Shown: positions 27,455 through 35,997, counted from the first letter of the stretch. The stretch: 64,000 bases of DNA from Haloplanus salinarum (GCF_024498175.1 NZ_CP101823.1:620001-684000), one strand, 5' to 3'. Numbers and translations: made by a program. Notes: a model not told the origin generated them from the letters alone.

Positions 27455-28177
27455 ATGAAACTCGCGCGCATCGCGGTGGACGGTGAGGTACACGAGGGCG
27501 AGTACCGGGACGGTGTCGTCGCGACCGACGACGGGGAGTTCGTCGTCGGCGAGGACGGCCCCCTGGCCCCGCCGTGCGACCCCTCGGCGCTCTACTGCGT
27601 CGGGCGCAACTTCGCCGAGACGCTCGACCAGATGGAGTACGACGTGCCCGACCAACCGGCCTTCTTCATCAAGCCGCCGGCCTCGGTCGTCGCCCACGAG
27701 CGACCGGTACCCTATCCCACCTTCTCCGAGGAGGTTACCTACGCCGGCGAACTCGCGGCCGTGATCGGCGAGCGGTGTCACCGCGTCGACCCCGCGGACG
27801 TCCCCGAGGTGCTGCGGGGCTACACGATCATGAACGACCTGGACGCGCTCGATCAGCCCGGCCGCACCGCGCGGAAGGCCTTCGACGCTTCCGGTCCCCT
27901 CGGCCCGTGGATCCAGACCGACCTCGACCCGCACGGGATCGACATGCACACCGACGTGAGCGGCGAGCGTCGACAGGAGGCGAACACGGAACTCATGCTG
28001 TTCGATCCCTACGAGGTCGTCTCTTTCCTCTCCGAGCGGTTCACCTTCCGTCCGGGCGACGTGATCGCCTTCGGCAGTCCGGCCAACCCCGGCACCGTCG
28101 ACCCCGGCGACGTCGTCGAGATCACCTACGAGGGCGTCGGCACGCTCCGCAACGAGATCGCGCCGCCCGAGCGCTGA
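27455..28177 (+). CDS. Fumarylacetoacetate hydrolase-family protein
   Basis: A 240-residue FAH-fold protein. It has the opening LYCVGRNFAETLDQM, FFIKPPASVVAHERP, the metal-binding acidic EEVTYAGELAAVIG (the usual E-x-E pair is changed to E...E with Gly between), GYTIMNDLDALD, and GDVIAFGSPANPGTV. The family hydrolyses or decarboxylates acylpyruvate-type compounds or isomerises ring-cleavage products. It is convergent with the 2-hydroxyacid dehydrogenase gene, 18 bases apart. The specific reaction is undetermined. Confidence 0.85.
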   Translation: MKLARIAVDGEVHEGEYRDGVVATDDGEFVVGEDGPLAPPCDPSALYCVGRNFAETLDQMEYDVPDQPAFFIKPPASVVAHERPVPYPTFSEEVTYAGELAAVIGERCHRVDPADVPEVLRGYTIMNDLDALDQPGRTARKAFDASGPLGPWIQTDLDPHGIDMHTDVSGERRQEANTELMLFDPYEVVSFLSERFTFRPGDVIAFGSPANPGTVDPGDVVEITYEGVGTLRNEIAPPER

Positions 28178-28195
28178 CGCCGGCCCGGCCGTCGC

Positions 28196-29152
28196 TCAGA
28201 CGACTCGGTTCTCCAGGCCCTCGACCGACCCCGTCTCCTCCATCCGGCGCAGGTTCCCGGCGAGGATGTCGGCGAGGCGGTCGTAGTACTTCGGCGTGTT
28301 GCCGGCGTTGTGCGGCGTGATCCGCACGTTGTCGAACGCCCACAGCGGGTGGTCCGCGGGCAGGGGTTCGGGATCGGTCACGTCGAGTGTCGCCCCCCGG
28401 ATGTCCTCGTTCCGCAGCACCGTCACCAGGTCGTCCGTGTCGACCACGGGGCCGCGCGCGACGTTGACCAGTAACGCGTCCGCGCGCATCGAGGCCAGCG
28501 CGTCGGCGTCGATCAGTCCACGTGTGGTGTCGGTCAGCGGGCACGCGAGGATCACGTAGTCCGCCCGGGCGAGGGCGTCGTGAATCCGGTCGAACCCGAC
28601 CACCTCGTCGGCCGGGCCGCCCTTCTCCGGCGTGTACCGGACCCCGATAGTCTCCACGCCGAAGGGGTGGAGGCGCTCGACGAGTGCCTCCCCGATGGCG
28701 CCCAGCCCGACGACGGCCGCCGTGCTCCCCTGGAGTTCGCGGACTGGGTAGGCCTCCCAGTGGGCGCGCTCCTGGCGCTCCCGGGCGAGGCGGAACCGGC
28801 GTTCGTGAGCGATCAGCGATCCGATCACGTACTCCGAGATGTTGGGGCCGTGGACGCCGGCCGCGTTGGTGACGGCGACGCCCGCGTCGGCCAGCGCGTC
28901 CGTATCGAGGTGACCGGTGCCGGCGTAGGTGCAGGCGAAGAGGTCGAGGTTCTCCGCGACCGACAGCCACTCCGCTTCGAAGTCGATGCCGGTCACCACC
29001 CGCGCACGGGCGAGCAACTCGCGCTCCTCGTCGGGCGTGGTGGCGACGGCCACCTCGTGGTCGGGGAGGCACTCGCGGAGCCGCTCGCCGTAGGATTCGG
29101 GTGCCATGCCGTGGACCTTCTGTCGGAGGACGACGACGTCAGGATCTGTCAT
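28196..29152 (-). CDS. D-isomer-specific 2-hydroxyacid dehydrogenase
   Basis: A 318-residue NAD(P)-dependent dehydrogenase. It has the C-terminal catalytic lobe arrangement of the family: AAVVGLGAIGEALVERL (dinucleotide loop), NVARGPVVDTDDLV with the catalytic Arg, DVTDPEPLPADHPLW with the acidic residue, and ITPHNAGNT with the catalytic His. Substrates in the family include glyoxylate, hydroxypyruvate, phosphoglycerate and D-lactate. Start ATG 29152 is divergent from the FAD reductase at 29249. Confidence 0.9.
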   Translation of the reverse strand: MTDPDVVVLRQKVHGMAPESYGERLRECLPDHEVAVATTPDEERELLARARVVTGIDFEAEWLSVAENLDLFACTYAGTGHLDTDALADAGVAVTNAAGVHGPNISEYVIGSLIAHERRFRLARERQERAHWEAYPVRELQGSTAAVVGLGAIGEALVERLHPFGVETIGVRYTPEKGGPADEVVGFDRIHDALARADYVILACPLTDTTRGLIDADALASMRADALLVNVARGPVVDTDDLVTVLRNEDIRGATLDVTDPEPLPADHPLWAFDNVRITPHNAGNTPKYYDRLADILAGNLRRMEETGSVEGLENRVV

Positions 29153-29248
29153 GGACGGCGTTGCTCGCGCCTCCGTTATAGACCCTCGGGGGACGGCACG
29201 GCCGTCGCGTTCCGGGCGTTTAATACAGTCGCCCGTCGGATGGTGGGT

Positions 29249-30622
29249 ATGGAACACGTCGACGTAGCCGTCGTCGGCGGCGGGCCCGCCGGATCGGCCG
29301 CGGCGCACGCGGCGGCCGAAGCCGGCGCGTCCGCACGCGTCTTCGAGAAGGGCGTTCCCCGCGACGACCGATCCGGACTCGGGCCGGACTCGACGGACGC
29401 CGCCGGCATCCTCGATTACTGGGTCGACATCATGGGCATCCATCCCGACGAGTTTCCCGACGACGTCTTGCTGTCGGAACTCGACCGCGCGGAGTTCGTC
29501 GGCCCCACGGAGTCCTGTGTCCTGCACAGCACGGGCATCGACTCCTCGTACGACACCTTCGGCTACACCTTCCACCGCGCCCGCTTCGACGACTGGCTCC
29601 GGGAGCGCGCCGAGTCCGCGGGCGCCGACTACCGCGTCGGCGTCTCCGTCCGCGACGTGGAGACGACCCTGGACGACGACCCCAGACACACCGTCAGGCT
29701 GGCCGACGGCGACGAGGTGACCGCCGACTCCGTGATCCTCGCCGACGGCCCACAGCGCACCGTCACCAACCGCGTGCTGGATCGGTACCTGCCGTACCCG
29801 GTGACCGACCGCCTCGGGACGACGACGGCAAACCACATCGCGTACCAGGAACACCGACGCCTGCCCCCGGCCGTCGCCGAGGACCTCCGCGGCGCCATCG
29901 CGTTCTGGTGGGGGTATATCCCCGGACACACCGCCTACCCGTGGATCTTCCCCAACGACGACGACGTCGCCCGGATCGGGCTCACGATGCCGATCGGTCT
30001 CGACCTGGACGCGGTGACCGACCCCGAGTCGTACGCCCTGCTCCGCCCCGACGACGAGACGGTCCCCGGCGGGAGCGAGTACCTCCGGCGCCTCCTCGAA
30101 CACGAGTACGGCGACGAGTACGACGTCCCCGGGGACTTCCCGCTGGTCGAGGACCGGGGCAAGTCCGGCGGCACCGAAACCTACCCCATCTCCTCGACCC
30201 GACCGATCGACTCCCCGGTCGAGGCGGGCATCGCCGTCGTCGGCGGGGCGATGGGCACCACCTCGGCTTTCCACGAGGGGGGCGACCACGTCGCCGTCCG
30301 AACCGGTTCCATCGCGGGCGATCTGGCGGCGCGGGGCGACCTCTCGCGGTACAACGACGCCTGGAAGGACGCCATCGAGGACGAGATTCTGCGGAACGTG
30401 ACGATGGCGGACATGGTCGCCGACTACGACCCGGACGACTGGGACCGCATCTTCCGCACCGGCCGCAAGATGCTCGCCAGCGAGAGCGGCTACCGGATGT
30501 TCGAACGGAAGTTCGGTGCCGGGTGGAACGCCATCAAACTACTCGTGGGCTATCGGTGGCGGAAGCGGCGCCTCCGGCGGGGCGGCTACGTCAACGTCCC
30601 CGCGGCCGACTACGTCTACTGA
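29249..30622 (+). CDS. Geranylgeranyl reductase-family FAD oxidoreductase
   Basis: A 457-residue flavoprotein. FAD loop VAVVGGGPAGSAAAHAAAEAG is at residues 5-25; a DG motif follows (VILADGPQRTVTN) and IAVVGGAMGTTSAFHEGGD is the second FAD contact. Similar haloarchaeal proteins belong to the digeranylgeranylglycerophospholipid reductase family, which saturates isoprenoid chains, or to related halogenase-like flavoproteins. The C-terminal basic segment (YRWRKRRLRRGG) could touch the membrane. The exact substrate is not assigned. Confidence 0.8.
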   Translation: MEHVDVAVVGGGPAGSAAAHAAAEAGASARVFEKGVPRDDRSGLGPDSTDAAGILDYWVDIMGIHPDEFPDDVLLSELDRAEFVGPTESCVLHSTGIDSSYDTFGYTFHRARFDDWLRERAESAGADYRVGVSVRDVETTLDDDPRHTVRLADGDEVTADSVILADGPQRTVTNRVLDRYLPYPVTDRLGTTTANHIAYQEHRRLPPAVAEDLRGAIAFWWGYIPGHTAYPWIFPNDDDVARIGLTMPIGLDLDAVTDPESYALLRPDDETVPGGSEYLRRLLEHEYGDEYDVPGDFPLVEDRGKSGGTETYPISSTRPIDSPVEAGIAVVGGAMGTTSAFHEGGDHVAVRTGSIAGDLAARGDLSRYNDAWKDAIEDEILRNVTMADMVADYDPDDWDRIFRTGRKMLASESGYRMFERKFGAGWNAIKLLVGYRWRKRRLRRGGYVNVPAADYVY

Positions 30623-30835
30623 CGCCGTGCCGCAAGAGGTTACCCGCTGGGCGCCCTCCTTCCACGTGCGTGCCTTCAGTCCCCGCCCGAGCATACCCAC
30701 CAGGGCGCGATGACCGCGCGGCGAACCCGGGCACGCGACACGGGCTGCCGTCGCACAGCCGACCCAACCCCGCGACCGCCCGGCACGAGGGTTAGCCGGC
30801 CGACTCGGCACGCCGCCAGGGATGAGGCCGGACGT
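30623..30835. other. Gene-free GC-rich stretch at the island border
   Basis: About 210 bases between the FAD reductase stop and the first repeat. I compared it by eye with SRP RNA, RNase P RNA and tRNA landmarks and found none. Short frames on the minus strand are not convincing. It marks the switch to lower-GC accessory sequence. Confidence 0.4.
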
Positions 30836-30854
30836 TAGTGTTCCGGGCGTACAT
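30836..30854 (+). repeat. Repeat family R, partial head copy R0
   Basis: TAGTGTTCCGGGCGTACAT is identical over 19 bases to the core of copy R2 (37907-37925). The upstream half of the 55-bp head is not present here. A matching tail segment lies at 31148-31190, so R0 may be one divergent unit of about 350 bases. Confidence 0.7.
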
Positions 30855-31045
30855 CGACCTTTTGCAGCGCTCGCTCCGCTCGCTTGCAAAAGCTCGATCA
30901 AAAGCCTGCGTCAGTGGCTTCGCCCCTTCCTTGGCCTCGCGCTCGCATTCGCTCGCGCGAGTGAACTGGCGTCTTTGCGAGCGTAGCGAGCAAAGGCTCG
31001 GGAGACGACCGAAGGGAAGTCTCCCGGCGACCTACCGGACTCTAC
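30855..31045. repeat. Chain of hairpins inside the R0 unit
   Basis: Four inverted repeats follow one another: TTTGCA...TGCAAA (near 30861-30891), a GCTCGC/GCGAGC-rich palindrome (about 30935-30962), CTTTGC...GCAAAG (near 30973-30995), and GGGAGAC...GTCTCCC (near 31001-31025). None is long enough for an IS end by itself. They may act as terminators or be remnants of nested palindromic repeats. Confidence 0.5.
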
Positions 31046-31147
31046 GAGCCACTCGGTCGCCAGATGCTGGTGCTCCAGTCCATTTTACTCGTTGAGGCAG
31101 GTTCTTCTTTATTGACGGCCCCGTTCTCGCCGAATTTCGGAAATTAT

Positions 31148-31190
31148 CGATGGTGACCGGGCAGGAATGAGGTCTGGCGGGAGTTCTCAG
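31148..31190 (+). repeat. Repeat family R, tail segment (copy 0)
   Basis: From the TCGATGG core to GGCGGGAGT, this segment aligns with 33648-33692 (after R1) and 38866-38900 (after R3). Shared blocks are TCGATG, GAATGA, GTCTG and CGGGAGT, about three quarters identical to the R1 tail by eye. Confidence 0.55.
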
Positions 31191-31356
31191 GACTATCAAG
31201 TCGGAATGTTCATCCTGGATACAGTGCGGAGTTCAGAAGTCCCCGTATATCGCTGTATGTCGATGAACAAGAACTTGCGTGCAGTATCACTAACTAGTCC
31301 ACAATCTTTTCGCTACCCCGCTTGTTACAGTCTAACGGTACGTTTTAATCGAGGTC

Positions 31357-32718
31357 ATGATCTCTATGAAAACACTCCGCTCTCTCCTGACTCGCAGTCG
31401 TCCTGGGAAACTCGGACTCATCGAGGTCATAGCGATGGGTGTCGGCGGAATGGTCTCGGGCGGGATCTACGCCGTCCTCGGCGTTGCAATGCAGCAAGCC
31501 GGTAATGCAGTCCCGTTGTCGTATCTCATTGCGGGCGTCATCACTCTCCTCACTGCCTATTCCTATCTTCAACTCACGCTGCACTTCGGGGAACACGGTG
31601 GCGTCTTTTCATTCGCCGAGCACATCGTCGACAACCCGACTATCGCCGCGTACGTCGGGTGGGTTCTCGTCATCGGATACGTGGGTGTAATGGCGATGTA
31701 CGCGTTCGCCTTCGGTGCCTACACGCTCACTGCCGCGAGAGCTATCGCAGGGATCGAACTCCCGCAACTCCTGCGGCCGATTATCTCGACCCTGGTCGTC
31801 GCTGCGTTCGTCGGTCTCAACCTCCGGGGCGTCCACGAGACTGGCCTCTTTGAAGATATCGCAGTGTACATCAAAATCATTATTTTGCTGTCGCTCGCAA
31901 CCCTTGGAGTGATTTTTTATGATGGGAATGTGGCAGCACTCGACTTCTTCAGCAAAGGCGTCGTCAGCCCAATCGCAGGATTTGCCATCATATTCGTCTC
32001 CTACGAGGGCTTTCAACTTCTGGTCTATGACTACGAAGACATCGAGAACGTAGAACGAGTGTTGCCGATCGGGATGTACGTCGCCATCGCTATTTCGATA
32101 CTGATCTACGTCTCAGTGTCGTTCATGGCGACACTTCACCTTACGCCAGAGCAACTTCTCGCCCATCAGGAAGTTGCACTCGCCGAGGCCGTCTCCAACA
32201 TCCCCGTTCTCGGGGGTACTGGATTTGTTCTCGTCATCCTTTCGGCAATGAAAAGCACCTCGTCGGGTATCAACGCGACCTTGTTCGGTACCTCGCGGCT
32301 TGTCCATGAGATTGCGACAGAAGGTGCCCTCCCGCGCGTGTTTTCGTTCCGGAACCGAGAGGGAATCCCCGTCTACTCGTTGCTGATTATCGGTAGTCTG
32401 ACGGCAGCACTCGCAGCCTTGGGAACTCTCAAACAGATCACTGAGTTCGGATCAGTGGCGTTTTTGATCTCGTTTGCAGTCACGAATTACACGAACATCG
32501 TGCTCGCCGACGAGACGGGGTCGAACCGCCTCATTCCAGTACTCGGTCTGGTCGGCACGGGAGTTGCGCTTCCGGTTGTTCTCTATCACCTCTATCAGTC
32601 TGACGTGGAGATTCTGCTCTGGATCGTGGGGATATTCGCGGTAGTCTTCCTCATTGAGTTCCTCTATATCGAGCGGAGTTCGTTTACGCCCGATTTAGAC
32701 AGTGGGGGGAGAGACTGA
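31357..32718 (+). CDS. APC-superfamily amino acid permease
   Basis: A 453-residue transporter with about twelve hydrophobic helices. The first shows the APC unwound-helix motif GLIEVIAMGVGGMVSGGIYAV, later VAAFVGLNLRGVHETG and GFAIIFVSYEGFQ. Substrates of such proteins are amino acids or amines; specificity is not visible. ATG 31357 or ATG 31366 may be used. Codon and base use are visibly less GC-rich than in the flanking housekeeping genes, suggesting acquisition. It is bounded by repeat units R0 and R1. Confidence 0.88.
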   Translation: MISMKTLRSLLTRSRPGKLGLIEVIAMGVGGMVSGGIYAVLGVAMQQAGNAVPLSYLIAGVITLLTAYSYLQLTLHFGEHGGVFSFAEHIVDNPTIAAYVGWVLVIGYVGVMAMYAFAFGAYTLTAARAIAGIELPQLLRPIISTLVVAAFVGLNLRGVHETGLFEDIAVYIKIIILLSLATLGVIFYDGNVAALDFFSKGVVSPIAGFAIIFVSYEGFQLLVYDYEDIENVERVLPIGMYVAIAISILIYVSVSFMATLHLTPEQLLAHQEVALAEAVSNIPVLGGTGFVLVILSAMKSTSSGINATLFGTSRLVHEIATEGALPRVFSFRNREGIPVYSLLIIGSLTAALAALGTLKQITEFGSVAFLISFAVTNYTNIVLADETGSNRLIPVLGLVGTGVALPVVLYHLYQSDVEILLWIVGIFAVVFLIEFLYIERSSFTPDLDSGGRD

Positions 32719-32783
32719 TCTAAACGATGGGATTTCAAAATGGCGGGACGACATCGTTCAGTATGGACTCACACCTTCACTTC

Positions 32784-32956
32784 CACCGAGCCTACTAGTA
32801 GAAACTCGGTCGGTAGTGTTCCGGTCGTACATTTTGAGTATACTATTAGCATTATTTGTGAATAATATGAATAACATCAACTACAGTCTATTATCGAAAC
32901 CGGATTTCTCGCGGAGAGTCCCTTCGTCGCTGTATTTTCATGGAAACAGTCGATGA
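32784..32956 (+). repeat. Repeat family R, copy R1 (interrupted by IS elements)
   Basis: The head (32784-32838) has CACCGAG, the palindrome CTACTAGTAG and GGTAGTGTTCCGG followed by CATTTTGAGTATACTAT. After a divergent A+T-rich middle, the copy ends GGAAACAGTCGATGA at 32956, where an IS6-type element begins. R3 (38701-38871) has the same start, the same end and nearly the same length (173 against 171 bases), showing the unit is longer than its head. The sequence resumes after the IS at 33648. Confidence 0.75.
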
Positions 32957-33647
32957 GGTAGCGTTGCGATAAGGAACGAGGCGGTCAAAGATTTGAGTGG
33001 ATTATGCTCTCGTTCGACCGCCTCAGTGGCGATAGCGGTTGCATCGAGTTAGAATTTCCGGAGCGAGAGGCGACACCCGAGCCGGCGATGAAGCTCGGTA
33101 TCCGACTCCATTTGGCTGGACTATCACTTTCGGATACAGTCTTGATTCTTGAGATGTTGGGTGTCGATCGTCATCGAAGCACCGTGCATCGATGGGTGCA
33201 GAAGGCCGATTTACAGCCGACAGGTGGTGCTGAGCCGAATCACGTTGCGGTCGATGAGACTGTGATTCAACTCAATGATGAGCGATATTGGCTGTACGCT
33301 GCTGTCGATCCCGATACCAACCGCCTGCTTCATGTTCGGCTCTATCCGACGAGAACCACTGCGATCACCTCGATGTTTCTCTCAGAATCACGTGAGAAAC
33401 ATCAGGTAGACGACGCAGTTTTTCTCGTCAACGGTGCACCGTGGTTGCAGGCAGCCTGTCACCGACACGGGCTACGATTCCAGCATGTTACACATGGGAA
33501 TCGGAATGCCGTCGAACGTGTCTTCCGAGAAATCAAACAACGAACTAACCAATTTTCAAATACGTTTAGTCACGTCGAACCGAGTACCGCTGAAAACTGG
33601 TTACAAGCGTTTGCCTTCGCATGGAACCAGCTTATCTAGACACTACC
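32957..33647 (+). mobile_element. IS6-family insertion sequence, 691 bp
   Basis: Imperfect terminal inverted repeats, GGTAGCGTTGCGATAAG at the left and the complement of GGTAGTGTCTAGATAAG at the right (13 of 17 match), enclose one transposase gene. The direct repeat CGATGA flanks it (32951-32956 and 33648-33653), and repeat copy R3 carries this sequence once, as an empty site. The usual IS6 target duplication is 8 bp, so the visible 6 bp may reflect later change. Confidence 0.8.
33004..33639 (+). CDS. IS6-family transposase with a mutated catalytic residue
   Basis: A 211-residue DDE transposase of the haloarchaeal IS6 group, full length with the N-terminal HTH (TVLILEMLGVDRHRSTVHRWV). The first catalytic Asp is D84 (HVAVDETVIQL) and the Glu is E171 (NRNAVERVFREIK). 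The second Asp, normally in FLVDGAPW, is Asn here: FLVNGAPWLQA, N143 (codon AAC). Loss of this carboxylate should abolish DNA cleavage, so the copy is probably inactive although its frame is intact. Confidence 0.88.
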   Translation: MLSFDRLSGDSGCIELEFPEREATPEPAMKLGIRLHLAGLSLSDTVLILEMLGVDRHRSTVHRWVQKADLQPTGGAEPNHVAVDETVIQLNDERYWLYAAVDPDTNRLLHVRLYPTRTTAITSMFLSESREKHQVDDAVFLVNGAPWLQAACHRHGLRFQHVTHGNRNAVERVFREIKQRTNQFSNTFSHVEPSTAENWLQAFAFAWNQLI

Positions 33648-33692
33648 CGATGATAGCGGCCCTAGAATGATGTCTGTCGGGAGTGCTATGTT
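33648..33692 (+). repeat. Repeat family R, tail of copy R1 between two IS elements
   Basis: CGATGATAG...GAATGATGTCTGTCGGGAGT continues R1 after the IS6 insertion and aligns with 31148-31190 and with the end of R3. It stops at ATGTT (33688-33692), which is the 5-bp target duplication of the following ISH3-type element. Confidence 0.6.
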
Positions 33693-33791
33693 CAGTACCT
33701 CACAAAGCATCGCCAGTTAGCGTGACCGGAGCCACCTGTTCTGTTGTGGTGAGTCATCGATTGCGGTTGAGCACCGCTGATCGAAGGCGGA

Positions 33792-33831
33792 GCTGTCGCT
33801 GTCGGCGGCGGTCAGCCGCCGACGCGACAGC
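33792..33831. repeat. Subterminal hairpin of the ISH3-type element
   Basis: GCTGTCGC...GCGACAGC encloses a perfect GTCGGCGGC-GGTCA-GCCGCCGAC, giving a stem of about 17 pairs with a one-base bulge. It sits 35 bases past the transposase stop (minus strand) and could terminate its transcript. Confidence 0.7.
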
Positions 33832-33866
33832 GTTGCTACTTGCGATGACGCTTGCTCGGTCAGTGA

Positions 33867-35060
33867 CTACCGGTAGAACCGGTCGTCAGGAGGTCGGTTC
33901 GCGGGGACGGCCCGACGCACCGAGAGGGCCGTCCACGCAGCCCCCCGAACCATATTGACGAACTCCTTGTACGGCCACCACCAGAGGCGACGCTCGCCCC
34001 GGCGGGGCGTCGCCACAAACTCGTAGTGCAGATACCGCCAAACGTTCTGTAGCAGTAGGTTCACTACGACGTACAGCAGTCTGACCGTCGCGTCTCGTGT
34101 CGTTGTCGTCGCTATCGCTTGCTCGGACAAGCGATAGCTCGACTCGATACCGAAGCGTTTCGAGTAGTGGTATCGAGCGTCGCGTGGTGTCTCGATGAAC
34201 GGCGCGTCAGTGGCGTAGCCGTGACGCGCCACGCCGTTCTCGTCGTATCGTCCATTCAGATACGTACAGTCGATGTAGACGGGAAACTCGACGGTCCAGC
34301 TGTGACCGGCGAGTTTCCCTGTCAGGTCGTGTCGGATGACGCGACTCCACCCCTCCGAGAGTTCCTGCTGAATCGCCTCATCCCACCGAATGATCGGGAC
34401 AACGTACGCGTAGGTGTGCGCTTGAAGCAACGTGAGACACTTGCTATCGTAGAATCCGCGATTGAGGTGACGGCCTTGACTTCGGTGTCAAGGTCGTCGA
34501 AAACGCCAAGGAACTCAGCGAGAACGCTGCTGGCGGTGTCGCTGTCTTCGAGACGGCGCACCGCCAGCGTGTAGCGTTTGCTCCGCACGCGTGCGTAGAG
34601 TGTCAGCGTAAGCGTGGAACGCAGTGGTTCCCCGCTTCGCTTCCGAGTGATAGAGGTGGTCTGTGTCTTCTTCGTCACCGTAGTAGGGCCGCAGGTGGAG
34701 GTCTGCGCAGACCTCCACCTGCTCGGGGAGTAGTTCGACGATGTCTCGGCGAAGAAGCCTGTTAGCGACTCGTTCGAGCCGTTCCGGCTCGAACTTCGTC
34801 CGGAGGTGGTAGAGAATCGTGTTCGCCGATGGCGAGTCTTCGCTGGAGTTGCACAGTGTCGAGATCGAGGTCCCGTCGGCGGTCGCGCCGACGAGGACCT
34901 CGTAGATGTCCTCAGCGTTGAGTTCAGCATTGTTCGCAAGACCGAGAGAAATTTCTTCGTCAAGCCGGTTGACGAGGAACTTAAGGAGCTTGTCTTCGTG
35001 TATTCCACTGTCTGCTTGCTGCTGTTTGCTAGGCACATTCGTAGCAAGCAGACATCTCAA
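33867..35060 (-). pseudogene. ISH3-family transposase broken by two frameshifts
   Basis: Family-typical sequence is spread over three frames. The N-terminal part (HEDKLLKFLVNRLDEEISL to TTAFHAYA, about 35060-34600) is in one frame; a middle part (TLYARVRSKRYTLAVRRL to FDDLDTEVKAV) is in a second frame down to about 34475; the C-terminal part (RGFYDSKCLTLLQAHTYAYV to the end ANRPPDDRFYR) is in a third. The first junction fits one extra base in ...HAYA(D)TL..., the second one missing base after KAV. No intact transposase can be made. Confidence 0.85.
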
Positions 35061-35163
35061 CTAACCGGCTTTGTGAGATACTGATGTTTCCTGTCAGGTG
35101 GTGATGTTTGTGCTGCATACAGAGCGCGAATCTAGCACGGTTCGATGGCACGTTTCCTGCCTT

Positions 35164-35499
35164 TTATTCACGAAGACTATACGAACTCGGGTTATCAGAC
35201 CCGACGAAGATAGTCAGCGCAGTAATCTCCTCGTCAATATTGAAAAAGTCGTGTTCAAGTCCCTGTTCGACGAAAACCACATCGCCGCTCTCGACAGAAT
35301 GTGTTTTATCTCCAATACGAATCATCCCCGACCCAGAGATAATGTAGTAGACTTCATTCTCTGTGTGAGGGTTCTTTGGCGACGCGGTTGGATATTTTCC
35401 TACCTCGATTGTTACGGACTCTTTGCTTAACACCTCTGCGACCTGTGCATCTTCCTCTTTGAGTCCCGTTATCAACTCTTCCGTGGAAACGCGAGTCAT
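35164..35499 (-). CDS. Small cupin-domain protein
   Basis: A 111-residue single-domain cupin. The two conserved motifs are visible: NPHTENEVYYIISGSGMIRIG with one His and Glu, and SGDVVFVEQGLEHDFFN with the second His. Such proteins bind a metal and act as isomerases, dioxygenases or sensors. ATG 35499 gives MTRVSTEELI; a longer frame upstream is not needed. The last residues run into GSDNPSSYSLRE. Base composition is low in GC like the rest of the island. Confidence 0.82.
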   Translation of the reverse strand: MTRVSTEELITGLKEEDAQVAEVLSKESVTIEVGKYPTASPKNPHTENEVYYIISGSGMIRIGDKTHSVESGDVVFVEQGLEHDFFNIDEEITALTIFVGSDNPSSYSLRE

Positions 35500-35874
35500 A
35501 TCTGTTATTACCCTCTCGAAAGCTTCAAACTTCGCTTGGTTGGTCCGGGAGCGGCGGACGTGAAACCGCAGATCTTGCATTCAGCCGCCCACCAGCACAC
35601 AGGTAGATACCGTCGTTTCGTCGTGTCTAGTGCGAGTTTTGATGAATTTCACGTATTACCTTGTTTGGGAACATCTGAAATAATCGGAGTCGTCCTGCTG
35701 AACTCATCCTCTGAGTCTTGCACAGCTGTTACTGACACATCGCGTATAGGTCGGGGTGAGGCGTGCAAGATGGAAGGCGCATATCTTGCACACGTTTCTT
35801 TTGTTCATCCGACTTGATCCAATTAATACAGACACCACACTTTTTGATTTGGCGAGGGCGATCTTGAGTATCCT
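35500..35874. other. Intergenic stretch with one hairpin
   Basis: No gene is recognised. GCAAGAT...ATCTTGC (about 35767-35791) forms a 7-bp perfect inverted repeat 85 bases before the zinc-ribbon gene. An in-frame protein-like stretch (GDLEYPVPG) precedes the proposed GTG start of that gene but has no start codon after its upstream stop. Confidence 0.35.
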
Positions 35875-35997
35875 GTGCCTGGAGCCGACCCAATACAGTG
35901 TCCATTTTGTGGGTGGACTGGTGACGAGGCTGAACTCGAACAGACAAATAATGGGCCCGCCTGCCCTGCTTGCGGGGAAACTGTAATGATCGAGTAA
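35875..35997 (+). CDS. CPxCG zinc-ribbon microprotein
   Basis: GTG 35875 encodes a 40-residue protein with two zinc knuckles, CPFCGWTGDEAELE and ACPACGETVMIE. The spacing CPxCG-(~17)-CPxCG is typical of the abundant haloarchaeal single-domain zinc-finger microproteins; Haloferax members of this class affect swarming and biofilm formation. The frame is open for only nine codons before GTG, up to a TGA at 35845, so the start is either this GTG or has been lost. No partner gene is coupled to it. Confidence 0.6.
   Translation: MPGADPIQCPFCGWTGDEAELEQTNNGPACPACGETVMIE

Larger units (their letters stand above)
33693..35083 (-). mobile_element. ISH3-family insertion sequence, 1391 bp
   Basis: Terminal inverted repeats CAGTACCTCACAAAGC (33693-33708) and GCTTTGTGAGATACTG (35068-35083) match at 15 of 16 positions, and the 5-bp direct repeat ATGTT flanks both sides (33688-33692, 35084-35088). 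The element carries one transposase gene on the minus strand, broken by frameshifts. A strong hairpin lies between the transposase stop and the left end. Confidence 0.9.

Noticed and set aside
30623-30835. SRP RNA or RNase P RNA
   Set aside because: The conserved core sequences of these RNAs could not be found on either strand.
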